Shown: positions 55,216-63,270, counted from the stretch's first letter. The stretch: DNA of 64,000 nt from Natronomonas gomsonensis (GCF_024300825.1 NZ_CP101323.1:124001-188000), one strand, 5' to 3'. The notes: a model not told the origin generated them from the sequence alone. Made by a program: numbers and translations.

Positions 55216-56041
55216 CGGAGTCCCCACCTCCGTCGGTCGCCGCCTGCTGCCCGTTGGGGCCTTTCGACGGCACGTCGTCTTCGTAGCTCCAGTCGTCGAA
55301 GTCTTCAGGTTCCTCGTCCGGCGAGCCTTCCCGCGTGGCATCGAGGTCGCCGATCACGTCCTCGATGGTCTCGGAGATGACCTTGCCATCGGGAACGGTC
55401 ATCTTCTCGGTTTGCTTGATCTGTCGGTTGATGACCTCTCGGTAGGCGCGTCGAATGATGCTCCCGTGGTTGACACGGAGATCGAGGAACTTGTCGGCCT
55501 CTCTGGCCTGTTCGGTCTCGATGTGTTCGAGTTGCTTCTCCTTCTCCCGAATCGACTTGTAGCTCTTGCCGGCGAGCCACGAGGCTTTGGCGACGTTGTT
55601 CTCGGCATCGTATCGCTTGCACTCGAAGGCGGTGCCGGCTTTCGTCGTCAGTTTTGAGAGGTAGTTCGTCCCCTGTCGGTCGTCATTGCCATCGACGACG
55701 ACCAACTCAGCGAATCTGTCCGGCGAGAGGCGATGGACAGCGAGGTCGCCCTCCATCGGCGAGAGTTCGAGTAGCGTCACCTGCTGGCGCTCGTGGAGGT
55801 ATCGGACGAACTTCTTTGCGGGCGAGTACGCTACGCCCGCGATAATCACGCCCGTGGCCACGAACACCCGCGCCCACGTCGGGATTTCCGGCATGGAGAC
55901 ATCGGGTTGGAAGACGATGAGCGCGACGGAGATGAGGACGCCGCCGCCGATGAGCCACCTGCTGTGGTCGGTGATCCAGCCCTTCCCGCTGCGGTAGATG
56001 TCCCACGGTCCGGTCTCCTCGGGGTCGAATGGTAGCGACAT
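55208..56041 (-). CDS. membrane protein of the structural operon
   Basis: 277 residues. Two spans at ~28-45 and ~57-73 near the N-terminus; the rest is cytosolic and helical (SIREKEKQLEHIETEQAREA, shown in part) with an acidic tail. Zero spacing after the secreted protein's stop. In pleolipoviruses an uncharacterised membrane protein precedes the ATPase; this is its positional match. Confidence 0.68.
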   Translation of the reverse strand: MSLPFDPEETGPWDIYRSGKGWITDHSRWLIGGGVLISVALIVFQPDVSMPEIPTWARVFVATGVIIAGVAYSPAKKFVRYLHERQQVTLLELSPMEGDLAVHRLSPDRFAELVVVDGNDDRQGTNYLSKLTTKAGTAFECKRYDAENNVAKASWLAGKSYKSIREKEKQLEHIETEQAREADKFLDLRVNHGSIIRRAYREVINRQIKQTEKMTVPDGKVISETIEDVIGDLDATREGSPDEEPEDFDDWSYEDDVPSKGPNGQQAATDGGGDSDA

Positions 56042-56719
56042 TCAGACCACCCGCTCGTGTTCGTCGTCTCGGGTGCTCACACGAATCCAGCCCAGCACAA
56101 GGACGGCGCCAAGGCCGGCTGCCCCACCGCCGATGCCGGCGAACCACACGTCCTGCCACATCGGTGTCGCCGGGAAGAACGTCGCCCGCTCGTCGGAGCC
56201 GAGGCCTACGAGGGATTCCCCGGCGGCAACGGTGACTGCCGCCTCGCTCGGGTTCGTCGTCTCGAAGGTCACCTCGGTGTATCCGGGCGGCACGCGCACC
56301 TGATCGCGCGGGATGTTGACCGCGCCCGTGATGTCTACGCTCGCGTCCGTGATGACGACGAACTGCGAGCGGTCGGATTCGATGGTCATCGTCACCTCGC
56401 CATCGTTCCAGTCGGCGCTGACGATGCGGGTGTGCTCGTTGATCTCGATGAGGTACGTCGTGTTCTCATCGGTCGACGGTTCCTCCGTTGGTGTCGCCGT
56501 CGGTTCCGGAGTTGTCGTCGGCGTTGGTGTCGGTTCGGGCGTCGGGGTGGCTGTTGGCGTCGCTGTTGGGGTCGCAGTGGCGTTCGGGGTTGCTTGTGGT
56601 GTGTCGGTCATGTTCGGTGGCGGCGTGGCTGTCGGTGATTCTTGAGCGCCGACGGCGCCGGTCGCTCCGGCGGCGATGAGCACGAGCGCTACAGCAGCGA
56701 GGATTCGTCTATCGGTCAT
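56042..56719 (-). CDS. secreted, C-terminally anchored protein with Thr/Pro stalk
   Basis: 225 residues. Signal peptide to ~residue 25 (GATGAVGA/QES), a Thr-Pro-Ala repeat stalk at 30-84 likely glycosylated, a beta domain (VSADWNDGEVTMTIESD ... VRVPPGYTEVTFETT) and an anchor at ~188-210. Faces outside the membrane. The downstream gene starts with no gap. Confidence 0.68.
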   Translation of the reverse strand: MTDRRILAAVALVLIAAGATGAVGAQESPTATPPPNMTDTPQATPNATATPTATPTATPTPEPTPTPTTTPEPTATPTEEPSTDENTTYLIEINEHTRIVSADWNDGEVTMTIESDRSQFVVITDASVDITGAVNIPRDQVRVPPGYTEVTFETTNPSEAAVTVAAGESLVGLGSDERATFFPATPMWQDVWFAGIGGGAAGLGAVLVLGWIRVSTRDDEHERVV

Positions 56720-56741
56720 GAAGTGGGTAGGGGTAGTGCGA

Positions 56742-56978
56742 TTACCCTGCGAGGGTGGTTGCGATGCTGAAGGGATTCGCCCGGTCGATGACTTCCTGAG
56801 TGATGAGGTCGATGACGAACTCCCAGAACGACCAGAAGGCCCACGTTACGAGGTCATACAAGCCCCACAGCAACGTCGATGCGACTGGGATGCCTATCGC
56901 CTGACCGATGGCCAACGCCCCAACAATGACGAGTAGGGGCTTCACAATCGGCCGCAGTAAAAGCCAGACGAACAGCAT
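56742..56978 (-). CDS. small membrane protein
   Basis: 78 residues, mostly hydrophobic (LVIVGALAIGQAIGIPVA, LWGLYDLVTWAFWSFWEF), two or three helices, one of them amphipathic with many Trp/Phe. Between spike and stalk protein genes; six bases after the spike stop. Function unknown. Confidence 0.6.
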   Translation of the reverse strand: MLFVWLLLRPIVKPLLVIVGALAIGQAIGIPVASTLLWGLYDLVTWAFWSFWEFVIDLITQEVIDRANPFSIATTLAG

Positions 56979-56984
56979 CGCGGG

Positions 56985-58790
56985 TTAGTTCCCCCGCGAG
57001 GCAATCGCGGCCAGCGTGACGAGCCCGCCGCCGACCCAGCCCAGCGCTGGAATGCCGTAGTACGACTGGTCGAGGATTGATGGCTCGTCGTCTCCGTTAC
57101 CGCCACCGCCGCCTGTTCCGCCGTCATCCTGGGACTCCTCGTAGAGGTCAATGAGACGCTCGTTTTGCGCCTGGAGGTTGTCCCATTCCTCTTGGGTGAC
57201 GTAGTTCGTATCATCCTGCGGCTCAGAATTCTCGAAGCCTGCGGAGTCGACCTCCTCGCCCGTTTCCCGGTTCGTGAATTTCTCGATAGTAAACTGCCCT
57301 TCGAGTTGAATCGTCTCATATCGAGTTTCGTCGGTCGGGGTGTAGAATTGAATCTCTGAGATCTCGGCTATCGAGTTGTCGAGTTGCCCGCTCACGTCGA
57401 CGGTCCACACCGTATTCGAGGAGCCGTCGGTCCCCTTCGTGAAGTCTGACACCGTGACCTCGGCGGTCTCGTCGTAGTTCGTCGTTATCGCATAGGTGAC
57501 GCCATCGAGCGGTTCGGCCTCGAACTCGACGATTCCACCGTCGACGCCTTTCGCGTCGTCGTACTGCGTCCAGTACCCGACGCCCGACCCCACGTCGTAG
57601 GTGAGATAGACCGAACCGAGATTATCACCTGACGGCGAGTAGGTGCCGGGGGTGAGAGAATCGGGCGGTGAGGTGATACCGAGGGTCCCTTTCAGAGATA
57701 CGTCCTGACTGAGGTAGTCGAGCGAGACCGTTGCCTCTCGCTCGAAATTGACCGGAACGTTCAGCGCGAGGAGGTCAGCGACAGCCTGCGGGTACTTGCC
57801 GTCATCAGTCATCATTGCCGCCCGTTCGCGGGGCGTGATGAGATCCTCAACAGCAATCTCACCAGACTGCACCTGACCATATATGCTGTCAATCCAGAGG
57901 ATTAGCCCGTCATTGACCGACGTGATTGTGTTCTGAATATTCGTCCAAATGTCGTTCCATTTGTAGAAATCCAAGTAATGGAACACATCGTGCGGTTCGA
58001 CCTCTACGGACATACGGCGGTGGTCAACAGTATCGTAGTTACTGCTGCTCTCAGCGGTGGGGTCCCACCGCATAACGTCGTTGCCGCCGTGAGTGTCGTG
58101 TTTCAGCCGCTTTATCGTGAGTGTGGACCCATCGGTCAGCGTAATAGTCGTCTCAGGGAAGGCGAAGTCGTTAAACCCATGAGAGCTACCACCGCCAGTG
58201 TGCCAGTCGTCATCAAGGAAATCATTGATGACCGTATCAGGGTGGTCCTCGATAGACTGAAGGGTCAGCTCGAACTCGTTTATGGACTCGTGCCACGTCT
58301 TGAGCAGGTTAGACTCAATGGTTGTTGCGTAGCCTTCGAGCGCAGAGATAGCGGCAGTTTCCACATTAGACTGAGTCTCCCCAGCATTCAGAGCCTCAAT
58401 AGCCGCAAGCTTGCCTTCGACGTAGAGGGTGTTGGAAAGACCGAGGTTGACGATATTTTGGTTGTCGACGATTGTACTGGCGTTGGTAGACTGACGAGTC
58501 AACAAGGTCTGATACACTTGGTCGAGCAGGGCGTCAGCAGACAGTCCATCGGCGGGCCCATCAGCGCCGAGGACAGTGTATTCTCGGAGCGCCCAGCCGA
58601 GCGCGACACCCGCGCCGTGAGCGGCGAGGTCTCCGAGCGGCCCGAACGCCGACGGCGTGATGGCCTCACTCCGCTCGACAGGGTCGAGAGAGACCCCAAC
58701 CGCGGCGGCCCCGCCCGCGGCGGCAACCCCGCGCATGAAGCGCCGTCGAGACGGGGAGGGGACCGTGTCGTGAAGTTCACTGGCAGACAT
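56985..58790 (-). CDS. spike/envelope protein, pleolipovirus VP4-like
   Basis: 601 residues. A twin-arginine signal (SRRRFM at 14-19, then an Ala-rich helix), an N-terminal ~250 residues rich in helix (LLDQVYQTLLTRQ, YATTIESNLLKTWHES), a beta-rich second half, a short coiled coil near 545 (NLQAQNERLIDLYEES), a Gly-rich linker and one C-terminal anchor at ~580-598. That build, single large Tat-exported ectodomain with C-terminal anchor next to a VP3-like gene, is that of haloarchaeal pleolipovirus spike proteins, which mediate attachment and fusion. Ends with a four-residue cytosolic tail, which suits a virion outside. Confidence 0.8.
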   Translation of the reverse strand: MSASELHDTVPSPSRRRFMRGVAAAGGAAAVGVSLDPVERSEAITPSAFGPLGDLAAHGAGVALGWALREYTVLGADGPADGLSADALLDQVYQTLLTRQSTNASTIVDNQNIVNLGLSNTLYVEGKLAAIEALNAGETQSNVETAAISALEGYATTIESNLLKTWHESINEFELTLQSIEDHPDTVINDFLDDDWHTGGGSSHGFNDFAFPETTITLTDGSTLTIKRLKHDTHGGNDVMRWDPTAESSSNYDTVDHRRMSVEVEPHDVFHYLDFYKWNDIWTNIQNTITSVNDGLILWIDSIYGQVQSGEIAVEDLITPRERAAMMTDDGKYPQAVADLLALNVPVNFEREATVSLDYLSQDVSLKGTLGITSPPDSLTPGTYSPSGDNLGSVYLTYDVGSGVGYWTQYDDAKGVDGGIVEFEAEPLDGVTYAITTNYDETAEVTVSDFTKGTDGSSNTVWTVDVSGQLDNSIAEISEIQFYTPTDETRYETIQLEGQFTIEKFTNRETGEEVDSAGFENSEPQDDTNYVTQEEWDNLQAQNERLIDLYEESQDDGGTGGGGGNGDDEPSILDQSYYGIPALGWVGGGLVTLAAIASRGN

Positions 58791-58792
58791 GG

Positions 58793-59596
58793 TCAGTTGT
58801 TCTCCATGTACCAGTAGCCACCCACGAGCATGAGCCCGACGATGGCCAGGACGGGGATGCCCCAGATGGAGCCGAGCGGAAGCCCGCCACCGGAGGAGCC
58901 ACCGCCGCCTGCGACCGAGACAGTCGTTCCGTAGTCGGTGGCGTTGATGTCCTCGGAGTGGCCTTCGATGACGATGCGAACATCACTGTAGTTCGCTCGA
59001 TGGCTGTCGGAAATCGTCACGTCGGAGTAGCCGACTCCCTCGCCGGAGAGGGTCATCGTCTCGTTCTTTAATTGTGTCTCGGTGCCCTCGGATTGGTTGA
59101 CACCGACGAAGGTGACCGTCACGTCGGTCGAGTTGCCCGAACCGAGCGCTTCGGCTGTCGCCTCGCCCCAGACCGTCAGCGTGTTCGAGTCGAGGGCGAC
59201 CGTCTCGTTGACGAGTTCGTCGGGTTCTTCGGACATCGTCACGGTCTGGGAGACTGCCGAGCCCGAGACCGTGATCGAGGACGCCGAAGCGTCCGCGTAG
59301 CCGTCGGCGGAGACTTCCGCGTAGTACGTCGCATCAGTGACCGACGAGAACGTCACTTCACCGTTCGCGTCGGTCGTCGCGCTACCCGCCTCTGTGTCGT
59401 CGGCGCTGTCGTAGAGGGTGACGGTCGCGCCCTCGATGGCCGAGCCGGTGTCGTCTTCGACGGTGATGGTCACGTCACCGGCCGCCGCTGCGGGTGCGAC
59501 GGCGAACGACGAGAGGACCGTGACGGCCACGAGGGCCGCCAGCAGGATGCTTTTGAATCGATGCGTACCGTCCGTGGTGTTGGTGTTTCCGAACAT
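58793..59596 (-). CDS. second C-anchored surface protein with CarboxypepD_reg-like domain
   Basis: 267 residues. Signal peptide to ~39 (VAPAAAA/G), then a carboxypeptidase-regulatory-like beta sandwich at 41-120 (DVTITVEDDTGSAIEGATVT, TDANGEVTFSSV), a second beta region, Gly/Ser linker and anchor at ~243-262. Sec-type, unlike the Tat-type spike next door. ATG 59596 taken; the longer frame has no signal. Possibly a second spike. Confidence 0.7.
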   Translation of the reverse strand: MFGNTNTTDGTHRFKSILLAALVAVTVLSSFAVAPAAAAGDVTITVEDDTGSAIEGATVTLYDSADDTEAGSATTDANGEVTFSSVTDATYYAEVSADGYADASASSITVSGSAVSQTVTMSEEPDELVNETVALDSNTLTVWGEATAEALGSGNSTDVTVTFVGVNQSEGTETQLKNETMTLSGEGVGYSDVTISDSHRANYSDVRIVIEGHSEDINATDYGTTVSVAGGGGSSGGGLPLGSIWGIPVLAIVGLMLVGGYWYMENN

Positions 59597-59601
59597 GGTT
59601 T

Positions 59602-59982
59602 TCAGTTGATGTAACTCGCCAGGGTGATGCCCATCGTCTGGATGAGGAAGGTGACGAGCGAGTAGGGCGTCGCTGCGATGGTGTTCTCGACGATAGGGAA
59701 GAACGGCGGTGCGATGATGAGGCCGGCCGTCACGTAGACGACCCACAAATCAAGCCCGCCGAGTTCGCCCCAATCGATATCTCGGTTGATCGTCACCATC
59801 CCGAGGGCGATGAGGCTCATCACGCGAGAGATGGTGATTTCGACCCCGCCACGCTCGATGAGCGCTTGGCCGAGATCGATGCCGAAGAGGTCGCCGGAGA
59901 CGAAGCCGAGCGTGATGGCGGCGCCGAGAGTGAACAGCGGAATCGCCACCCAGGTCTCCTTATCGAGTTGGAGTTTCGCCAT
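59602..59982 (-). CDS. VP3-like multi-span membrane protein, copy B
   Basis: 126 residues, four hydrophobic stretches (about 12-30, 50-66, 78-95 and 105-124). Size and topology fit the internal membrane protein VP3 that lines pleolipovirus envelopes. Differs from copy A in sequence but same layout. Five bases before the next gene of the operon. Confidence 0.65.
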   Translation of the reverse strand: MAKLQLDKETWVAIPLFTLGAAITLGFVSGDLFGIDLGQALIERGGVEITISRVMSLIALGMVTINRDIDWGELGGLDLWVVYVTAGLIIAPPFFPIVENTIAATPYSLVTFLIQTMGITLASYIN

Positions 59983-59986
59983 CGGG

Positions 59987-60349
59987 CTATCCCCACTGGA
60001 GTCGGTGGTAGCCGACGTAACTCACCAGCGCGGCGGCCGCGCCCGTGAAGGGGTGGTAGTCGCTGATGAGACCCGTGATGAACGTGATATCGAAGTGGAC
60101 ACCAGCGAGGAAGACGACGGCCGCCGCGACGACGCCGAACTCCCACGCCTCGATGTCGTCGAGTGAGCGGCTTCCCATCAGGAAGCCGGCGGCCAGCGAG
60201 ATGAAACCGGCCAACACAGCAAAGTCAGCCAGCGCGTAGGTCATCTCCGAGCCGAAGTCGAAGGTGCCGGTGAAGATGCCAGCCGCCGACAGGACGGCCA
60301 GTCCCATCACGATACCGAGCATCGACCGCGCGGTGCGTTCGATATTCAT
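59987..60349 (-). CDS. VP3-like multi-span membrane protein, copy A
   Basis: 120 residues with four helices at roughly 8-26, 35-60, 68-86 and 98-115. First gene of the leftward structural operon and only four bases before copy B. Proposed internal envelope protein by size, topology and position next to surface proteins; sequence alone cannot prove it. Confidence 0.65.
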   Translation of the reverse strand: MNIERTARSMLGIVMGLAVLSAAGIFTGTFDFGSEMTYALADFAVLAGFISLAAGFLMGSRSLDDIEAWEFGVVAAAVVFLAGVHFDITFITGLISDYHPFTGAAAALVSYVGYHRLQWG

Positions 60350-60372
60350 TGTGACTCTCCGCTGTGGGTCTG

Positions 60373-60416
60373 TTCTGTACCATCCGACAGAATCGTATCA
60401 GTAGCTTCCATGATAC
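60373..60416. promoter_or_regulatory. divergent control region with two inverted repeats
   Basis: TTCTGT/ACAGAA (arms 60373-60378 and 60387-60392) and GTATCA/TGATAC (60395-60400 and 60411-60416), next to a TATA box CTATAAAG at 60421. Between the leftward structural genes and the rightward AbrB-like gene, suited to a switch. Confidence 0.45.
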
Positions 60417-60463
60417 AGGTCTATAAAGTGGTCAAACTGTGGAGAATCGCGGAGTTTCATTCG

Positions 60464-60497
60464 GGTCCTTGCGGGACCATCGGGTTCGCTCGAACCC
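60464..60497. repeat. two consecutive hairpins in the AbrB-like gene leader
   Basis: GGTCC-TTGCG-GGACC at 60464-60478 and GGGTTCG-CT-CGAACCC at 60482-60497, both perfect, 30 bases before the ATG. If transcription starts at the TATA box at 60421, both are in the 5' leader and could act as an attenuator. Confidence 0.4.
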
Positions 60498-60527
60498 ACT
60501 TGCACCCACGCTTATTACACCCGAGAG

Positions 60528-60716
60528 ATGAGCGAGGATATGGAGTTTCGAAAGCTTCGGCAACTGGATTCCGAGAGTGGTGGGGTGACACTGCCGAAAG
60601 AACAGCTACGTGAGGCCGGGCTGCTCGACGAACATGGGCGTGTCGACGGTGGGTGCTACGTCCGAATCGAGCAGACCGACGAGGCCGAGTGGAAGATTCG
60701 AGCCGTCGGCGAATAG
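60528..60716 (+). CDS. AbrB/SpoVT-like DNA-binding protein
   Basis: 62 residues. FRKLRQLDSESGGVTLPKEQ then LREAGLLDEH and YVRIEQTDEAEWKIRAV follow the swapped-hairpin AbrB pattern; such proteins are transcription regulators or antitoxins. Its start lies after two hairpins, and it faces away from the structural operon and ends 29 bases before the nuclease gene stop on the other strand. Confidence 0.7.
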   Translation: MSEDMEFRKLRQLDSESGGVTLPKEQLREAGLLDEHGRVDGGCYVRIEQTDEAEWKIRAVGE

Positions 60717-60745
60717 GCCTGTGTACGAGGACGTATTATAGATTC

Positions 60746-61822
60746 TCAGAACTCACTCAGCTGCGTCTGCTCACCCACCTTTTTGCGAGCGTACTCTCGG
60801 CATGCCTCCTGCATCTTGCTGTACCTCTCTTTGACTTTGTGTTCTTTCCACTTCTTCTTCAGCGTCTTCTCGATTCCCTTTCTGGAAGTGTACTGAGAGA
60901 CAACCCGGTAATCCGAAGGACCGTCTTCCCAGTCCCTGAGTAGGCCAATCTCTTGTCCAAGTTCGATCAATTCGTCGGTGATCTCATCAATCCGCTCAGA
61001 TCCGTAGTTCCGCGCACCCGCCTTGATCTCACGCCTGATGTCTAAGCGACCTATGAAGGTGTCTCGCCCTCTTGAGGAATAGGCGCGAGTGATTACCCGG
61101 AGCTGGTCAATGTCTGCAGATTCGGGTAGAACGTTAACTGCTCCTGTCGCGGTCTCACAATTCTCTAGTGCAGAGTTAAGCGAACCAATGGAGTGTTTGG
61201 CTAGTTTAGATAGTTCTGCGATGGGGTCGTCACCTGGGAGATTATCAGGGGTTTCGTCCGGCAGACTCTTCTTAATATTGAGTTCTTTCTCCGTTCTGTT
61301 CACGCCCCAGACCTTCACATCCTCGCCTCTCGCCAGTACTTTCCGAGATGCGGTAGTCGCGTAGTTATCGTACGTCGCTAGCACATACTCTGCGAACACC
61401 ATCTCTCGCCCAAGGTAGTTCTCCTCGATATAGTCCTGCCACTCCTCGACCGCCTCTCGCTGCTCAAGGAGGTCGTTAATCTCGCTGCCAACGTTCGTTG
61501 GGAGGCTGGCCTTTGCTTCTCCAAATATGACCTTCCCCTCTAGGTCGTGGAGGAGGAAGTCGAAATTCTTGACTCCACACTCTTCTAGCGGATCCGCACG
61601 GACGAACTGGTATCCCTCTGGTGCAGACTGCACGAACGGGAAGACACAGAAATTGATTAGTCTCCGGTGCTCTCGCTCCTGGTCGATGAAGTTCTCAAGG
61701 TCTTCCTTGTACCCTTCACGGTCAAAATCCCTGTTCTTGGGTATTATGCACTCTTGATATGCACTTCTGAAATCGCTCGTATGATGGTCTGGTAGGTCGG
61801 AGGGAGGCTCGATATTGACCAT
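60746..61822 (-). CDS. PD-(D/E)XK nuclease-like protein
   Basis: 358 residues. In KNFDFLLHDLEGKVIFGEAKA the Asp88 and the Glu102-x-Lys104 pair, separated by two predicted strands, are the PD-(D/E)XK signature; Glu49-Glu51 of the preceding helix may give the fourth residue, and KVWGVNRTEKE continues the core. The C-terminal ~100 residues are helical and basic (EKTLKKKWKEHKVKERY), a possible DNA-binding part. No named family recognised. Follows the partner gene with zero spacing (TAG-ATG). AT-rich unlike the chromosome, suggesting transfer. Confidence 0.7.
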   Translation of the reverse strand: MVNIEPPSDLPDHHTSDFRSAYQECIIPKNRDFDREGYKEDLENFIDQEREHRRLINFCVFPFVQSAPEGYQFVRADPLEECGVKNFDFLLHDLEGKVIFGEAKASLPTNVGSEINDLLEQREAVEEWQDYIEENYLGREMVFAEYVLATYDNYATTASRKVLARGEDVKVWGVNRTEKELNIKKSLPDETPDNLPGDDPIAELSKLAKHSIGSLNSALENCETATGAVNVLPESADIDQLRVITRAYSSRGRDTFIGRLDIRREIKAGARNYGSERIDEITDELIELGQEIGLLRDWEDGPSDYRVVSQYTSRKGIEKTLKKKWKEHKVKERYSKMQEACREYARKKVGEQTQLSEF

Positions 61823-62923
61823 CTATGTGGCAGTCTGAGAATTGTGCAGGTCCAGCTCGGCGCTCCCGTCAACGAGCTGCAACACACAAAAGTAGAACTC
61901 GATTAAGGAAGGAAACGAGCAGTTTGTCTCGGGGACGATTCGCATCTCGTCCGCAGTGGCGCTGATGTTGAAGAACGAGTTCCGATTCTCGTCGACTACC
62001 TGAGCGGAGAAGTCGAGTGAACCGGCCTGCATCGTCACATCTGTGAAACTGAAGTCGACCCGGTCGCGGTTTCTGGTGCCCTCGACAAAATCCTCCGCTA
62101 GTACGCGAGTGAATTCACGGTCGAAGGTGACTTCACCCGCTTCAACTTTGGGCACCGTAATCGACAAATTTCCCGATTCCACCTCCTCCTCGGTAAATCG
62201 GATCTCTTGAGTGATGTCTTTCAGCTCCAGAACGTTCTCGATGACTTCCTCGACAAGCTCGAAGAGGAGATCGAAGTTCTTCGAGTTTATCTTCTTCAGC
62301 GTGAACTTCCCGCGGGAGTCGATCTTCAGGGAGAGGTTCTGATGCTCGTACTGGATTCGGACAGGTACGACACCGTACCCGCTTCGGAGTTCCTCAATTG
62401 CTTCCTTCCCGTCCCGGCCTTTGTACTCAATAGAGCGCTGTACGCTGGGTCGAATCTCGGCCTCTGCCAGGTCGGGGACTCGCTCGGACTTGAATTCGGT
62501 AATTCGGACATCGTTGTGCTCCAGAACGAGTTCGTTCATGCGCTGGAAGTCTTCCAGCATGATTGGCATGAGGGAGATGTCGTCCCTCCGGCCTAGCATG
62601 GGGAGGAGAGCTTGATCGATAGCCTCCTGCGTCTCTGCAGTCAAGATTGTGATAATCTCGCTCTCGTCGCCGTAGGGGCCGATGAAGAAGTCCGCGCGAT
62701 CTTCCGCTCCGAACCGATTCGTATACTCGGCAGAAACCTTCGTCATCTCCCCGTAATTCTGTGTTTCGTACCTGTCTGGGAAGTTCGAATTCCAGTCCTC
62801 GTCTGCGATGTAGAAGTAGAACTTGAGATGCTTGACGTGGTACTGCTCAAACGCGCTCTCAGTGTGGTCTATGACCTCCTGGCAGAGTTGCTCAAGCGTG
62901 AAACTACCCTGCTCTATTTCCAT
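61823..62923 (-). CDS. unknown partner protein of the nuclease
   Basis: 366 residues, soluble, no known motif. The N-terminal ~130 residues look alpha/beta (HLKFYFYIADEDWNSNFPDR, ADFFIGPYGDESEIITILTA); the C-terminal ~200 are beta-rich with repeated SGNLSITVPKVEAGEVTFD-like strands (shown in part). Low GC matches the nuclease. Stop TAG is directly followed by the nuclease ATG, so the two are translationally coupled. It could be a sensor or specificity subunit (inference from pairing only). Confidence 0.6.
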   Translation of the reverse strand: MEIEQGSFTLEQLCQEVIDHTESAFEQYHVKHLKFYFYIADEDWNSNFPDRYETQNYGEMTKVSAEYTNRFGAEDRADFFIGPYGDESEIITILTAETQEAIDQALLPMLGRRDDISLMPIMLEDFQRMNELVLEHNDVRITEFKSERVPDLAEAEIRPSVQRSIEYKGRDGKEAIEELRSGYGVVPVRIQYEHQNLSLKIDSRGKFTLKKINSKNFDLLFELVEEVIENVLELKDITQEIRFTEEEVESGNLSITVPKVEAGEVTFDREFTRVLAEDFVEGTRNRDRVDFSFTDVTMQAGSLDFSAQVVDENRNSFFNISATADEMRIVPETNCSFPSLIEFYFCVLQLVDGSAELDLHNSQTAT

Positions 62924-62958
62924 ATTCGTGTCTCTCTCTTGTGATATGTCATGGTCGG

Positions 62959-62968
62959 CTATTATCTT
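62959..62968 (-). promoter_or_regulatory. TATA-like box of the nuclease operon
   Basis: Minus strand AAGATAATAG, 36-45 bases before the ATG at 62923; transcription from ~62937 is expected. Confidence 0.4.
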
Positions 62969-63124
62969 TCCTTGTGGTTGCCTGATGGATAAAGGTTCTC
63001 TTGGGGTTAGTTCCGGTTGAGGTTCCTAATGAGGTGTTTGCAATTCTATTGATCGATTCTTACGATATGGTCTGTATGGAACCTTCTGGAATTGGCTTGA
63101 ATGAGAACCCAATTAGATTGACTT

Positions 63125-63145
63125 CCGACTTGTGAAAGAAGTCGG
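63125..63145. repeat. CCGACTT/AAGTCGG hairpin
   Basis: Perfect 7-base arms with a 7-base loop in the 347-base AT-rich gap 62924-63270. The gap also contains the direct repeat at 63183-63228. No gene found in it. Confidence 0.35.
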
Positions 63146-63182
63146 CACTCAACCCCGCTATATGGACCCGGATTACACACTT

Positions 63183-63228
63183 CAACTTCTTAGGCGAACA
63201 TTCTAGTGCAACCTCCTAGGAGAACATA
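63183..63228. repeat. 20-base direct repeat, two copies
   Basis: 63183-63202 and 63209-63228 agree at 16 of 20 positions, including TAGGNGAACAT in both, with a 26-base period. Upstream of the nuclease operon and downstream of the 63271 gene. Possible operator pair; too few for a CRISPR. Confidence 0.4.
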
Positions 63229-63270
63229 ACAAGGGGCTTGGTGCAATGGAACCCCCAACAATTAGTTATA

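Larger units (their letters stand above)
50633..60745. mobile_element. pleolipovirus-like provirus or virus-derived element
   Basis: Left border is the 3' end of tRNA-Pro; the right border is uncertain and may lie beyond 60.7 kb or outside the window. Content: rightward operon of tiny overlapping genes (zinc ribbons, SWIM-like, RHH, signal peptidase), leftward operon of membrane and surface proteins ending with a P-loop ATPase, and a divergent AbrB-like gene. The order small multi-span protein, surface protein, spike with C-terminal anchor, membrane protein, ATPase corresponds to the VP3-VP4-ORF6/7-VP8 block that is conserved in pleolipoviruses (known from the family). No recombinase, rep gene or clear attR was found. 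Confidence 0.75.

Noticed and set aside
60482-60497. tRNA T-arm-like palindrome GGGTTCG-CT-CGAACCC
   Set aside because: No acceptor or anticodon arms around it; treated as a leader hairpin.
63183-63228. CRISPR-like repeat pair
   Set aside because: Only two degenerate copies, spacer of six bases, no cas genes in the window.
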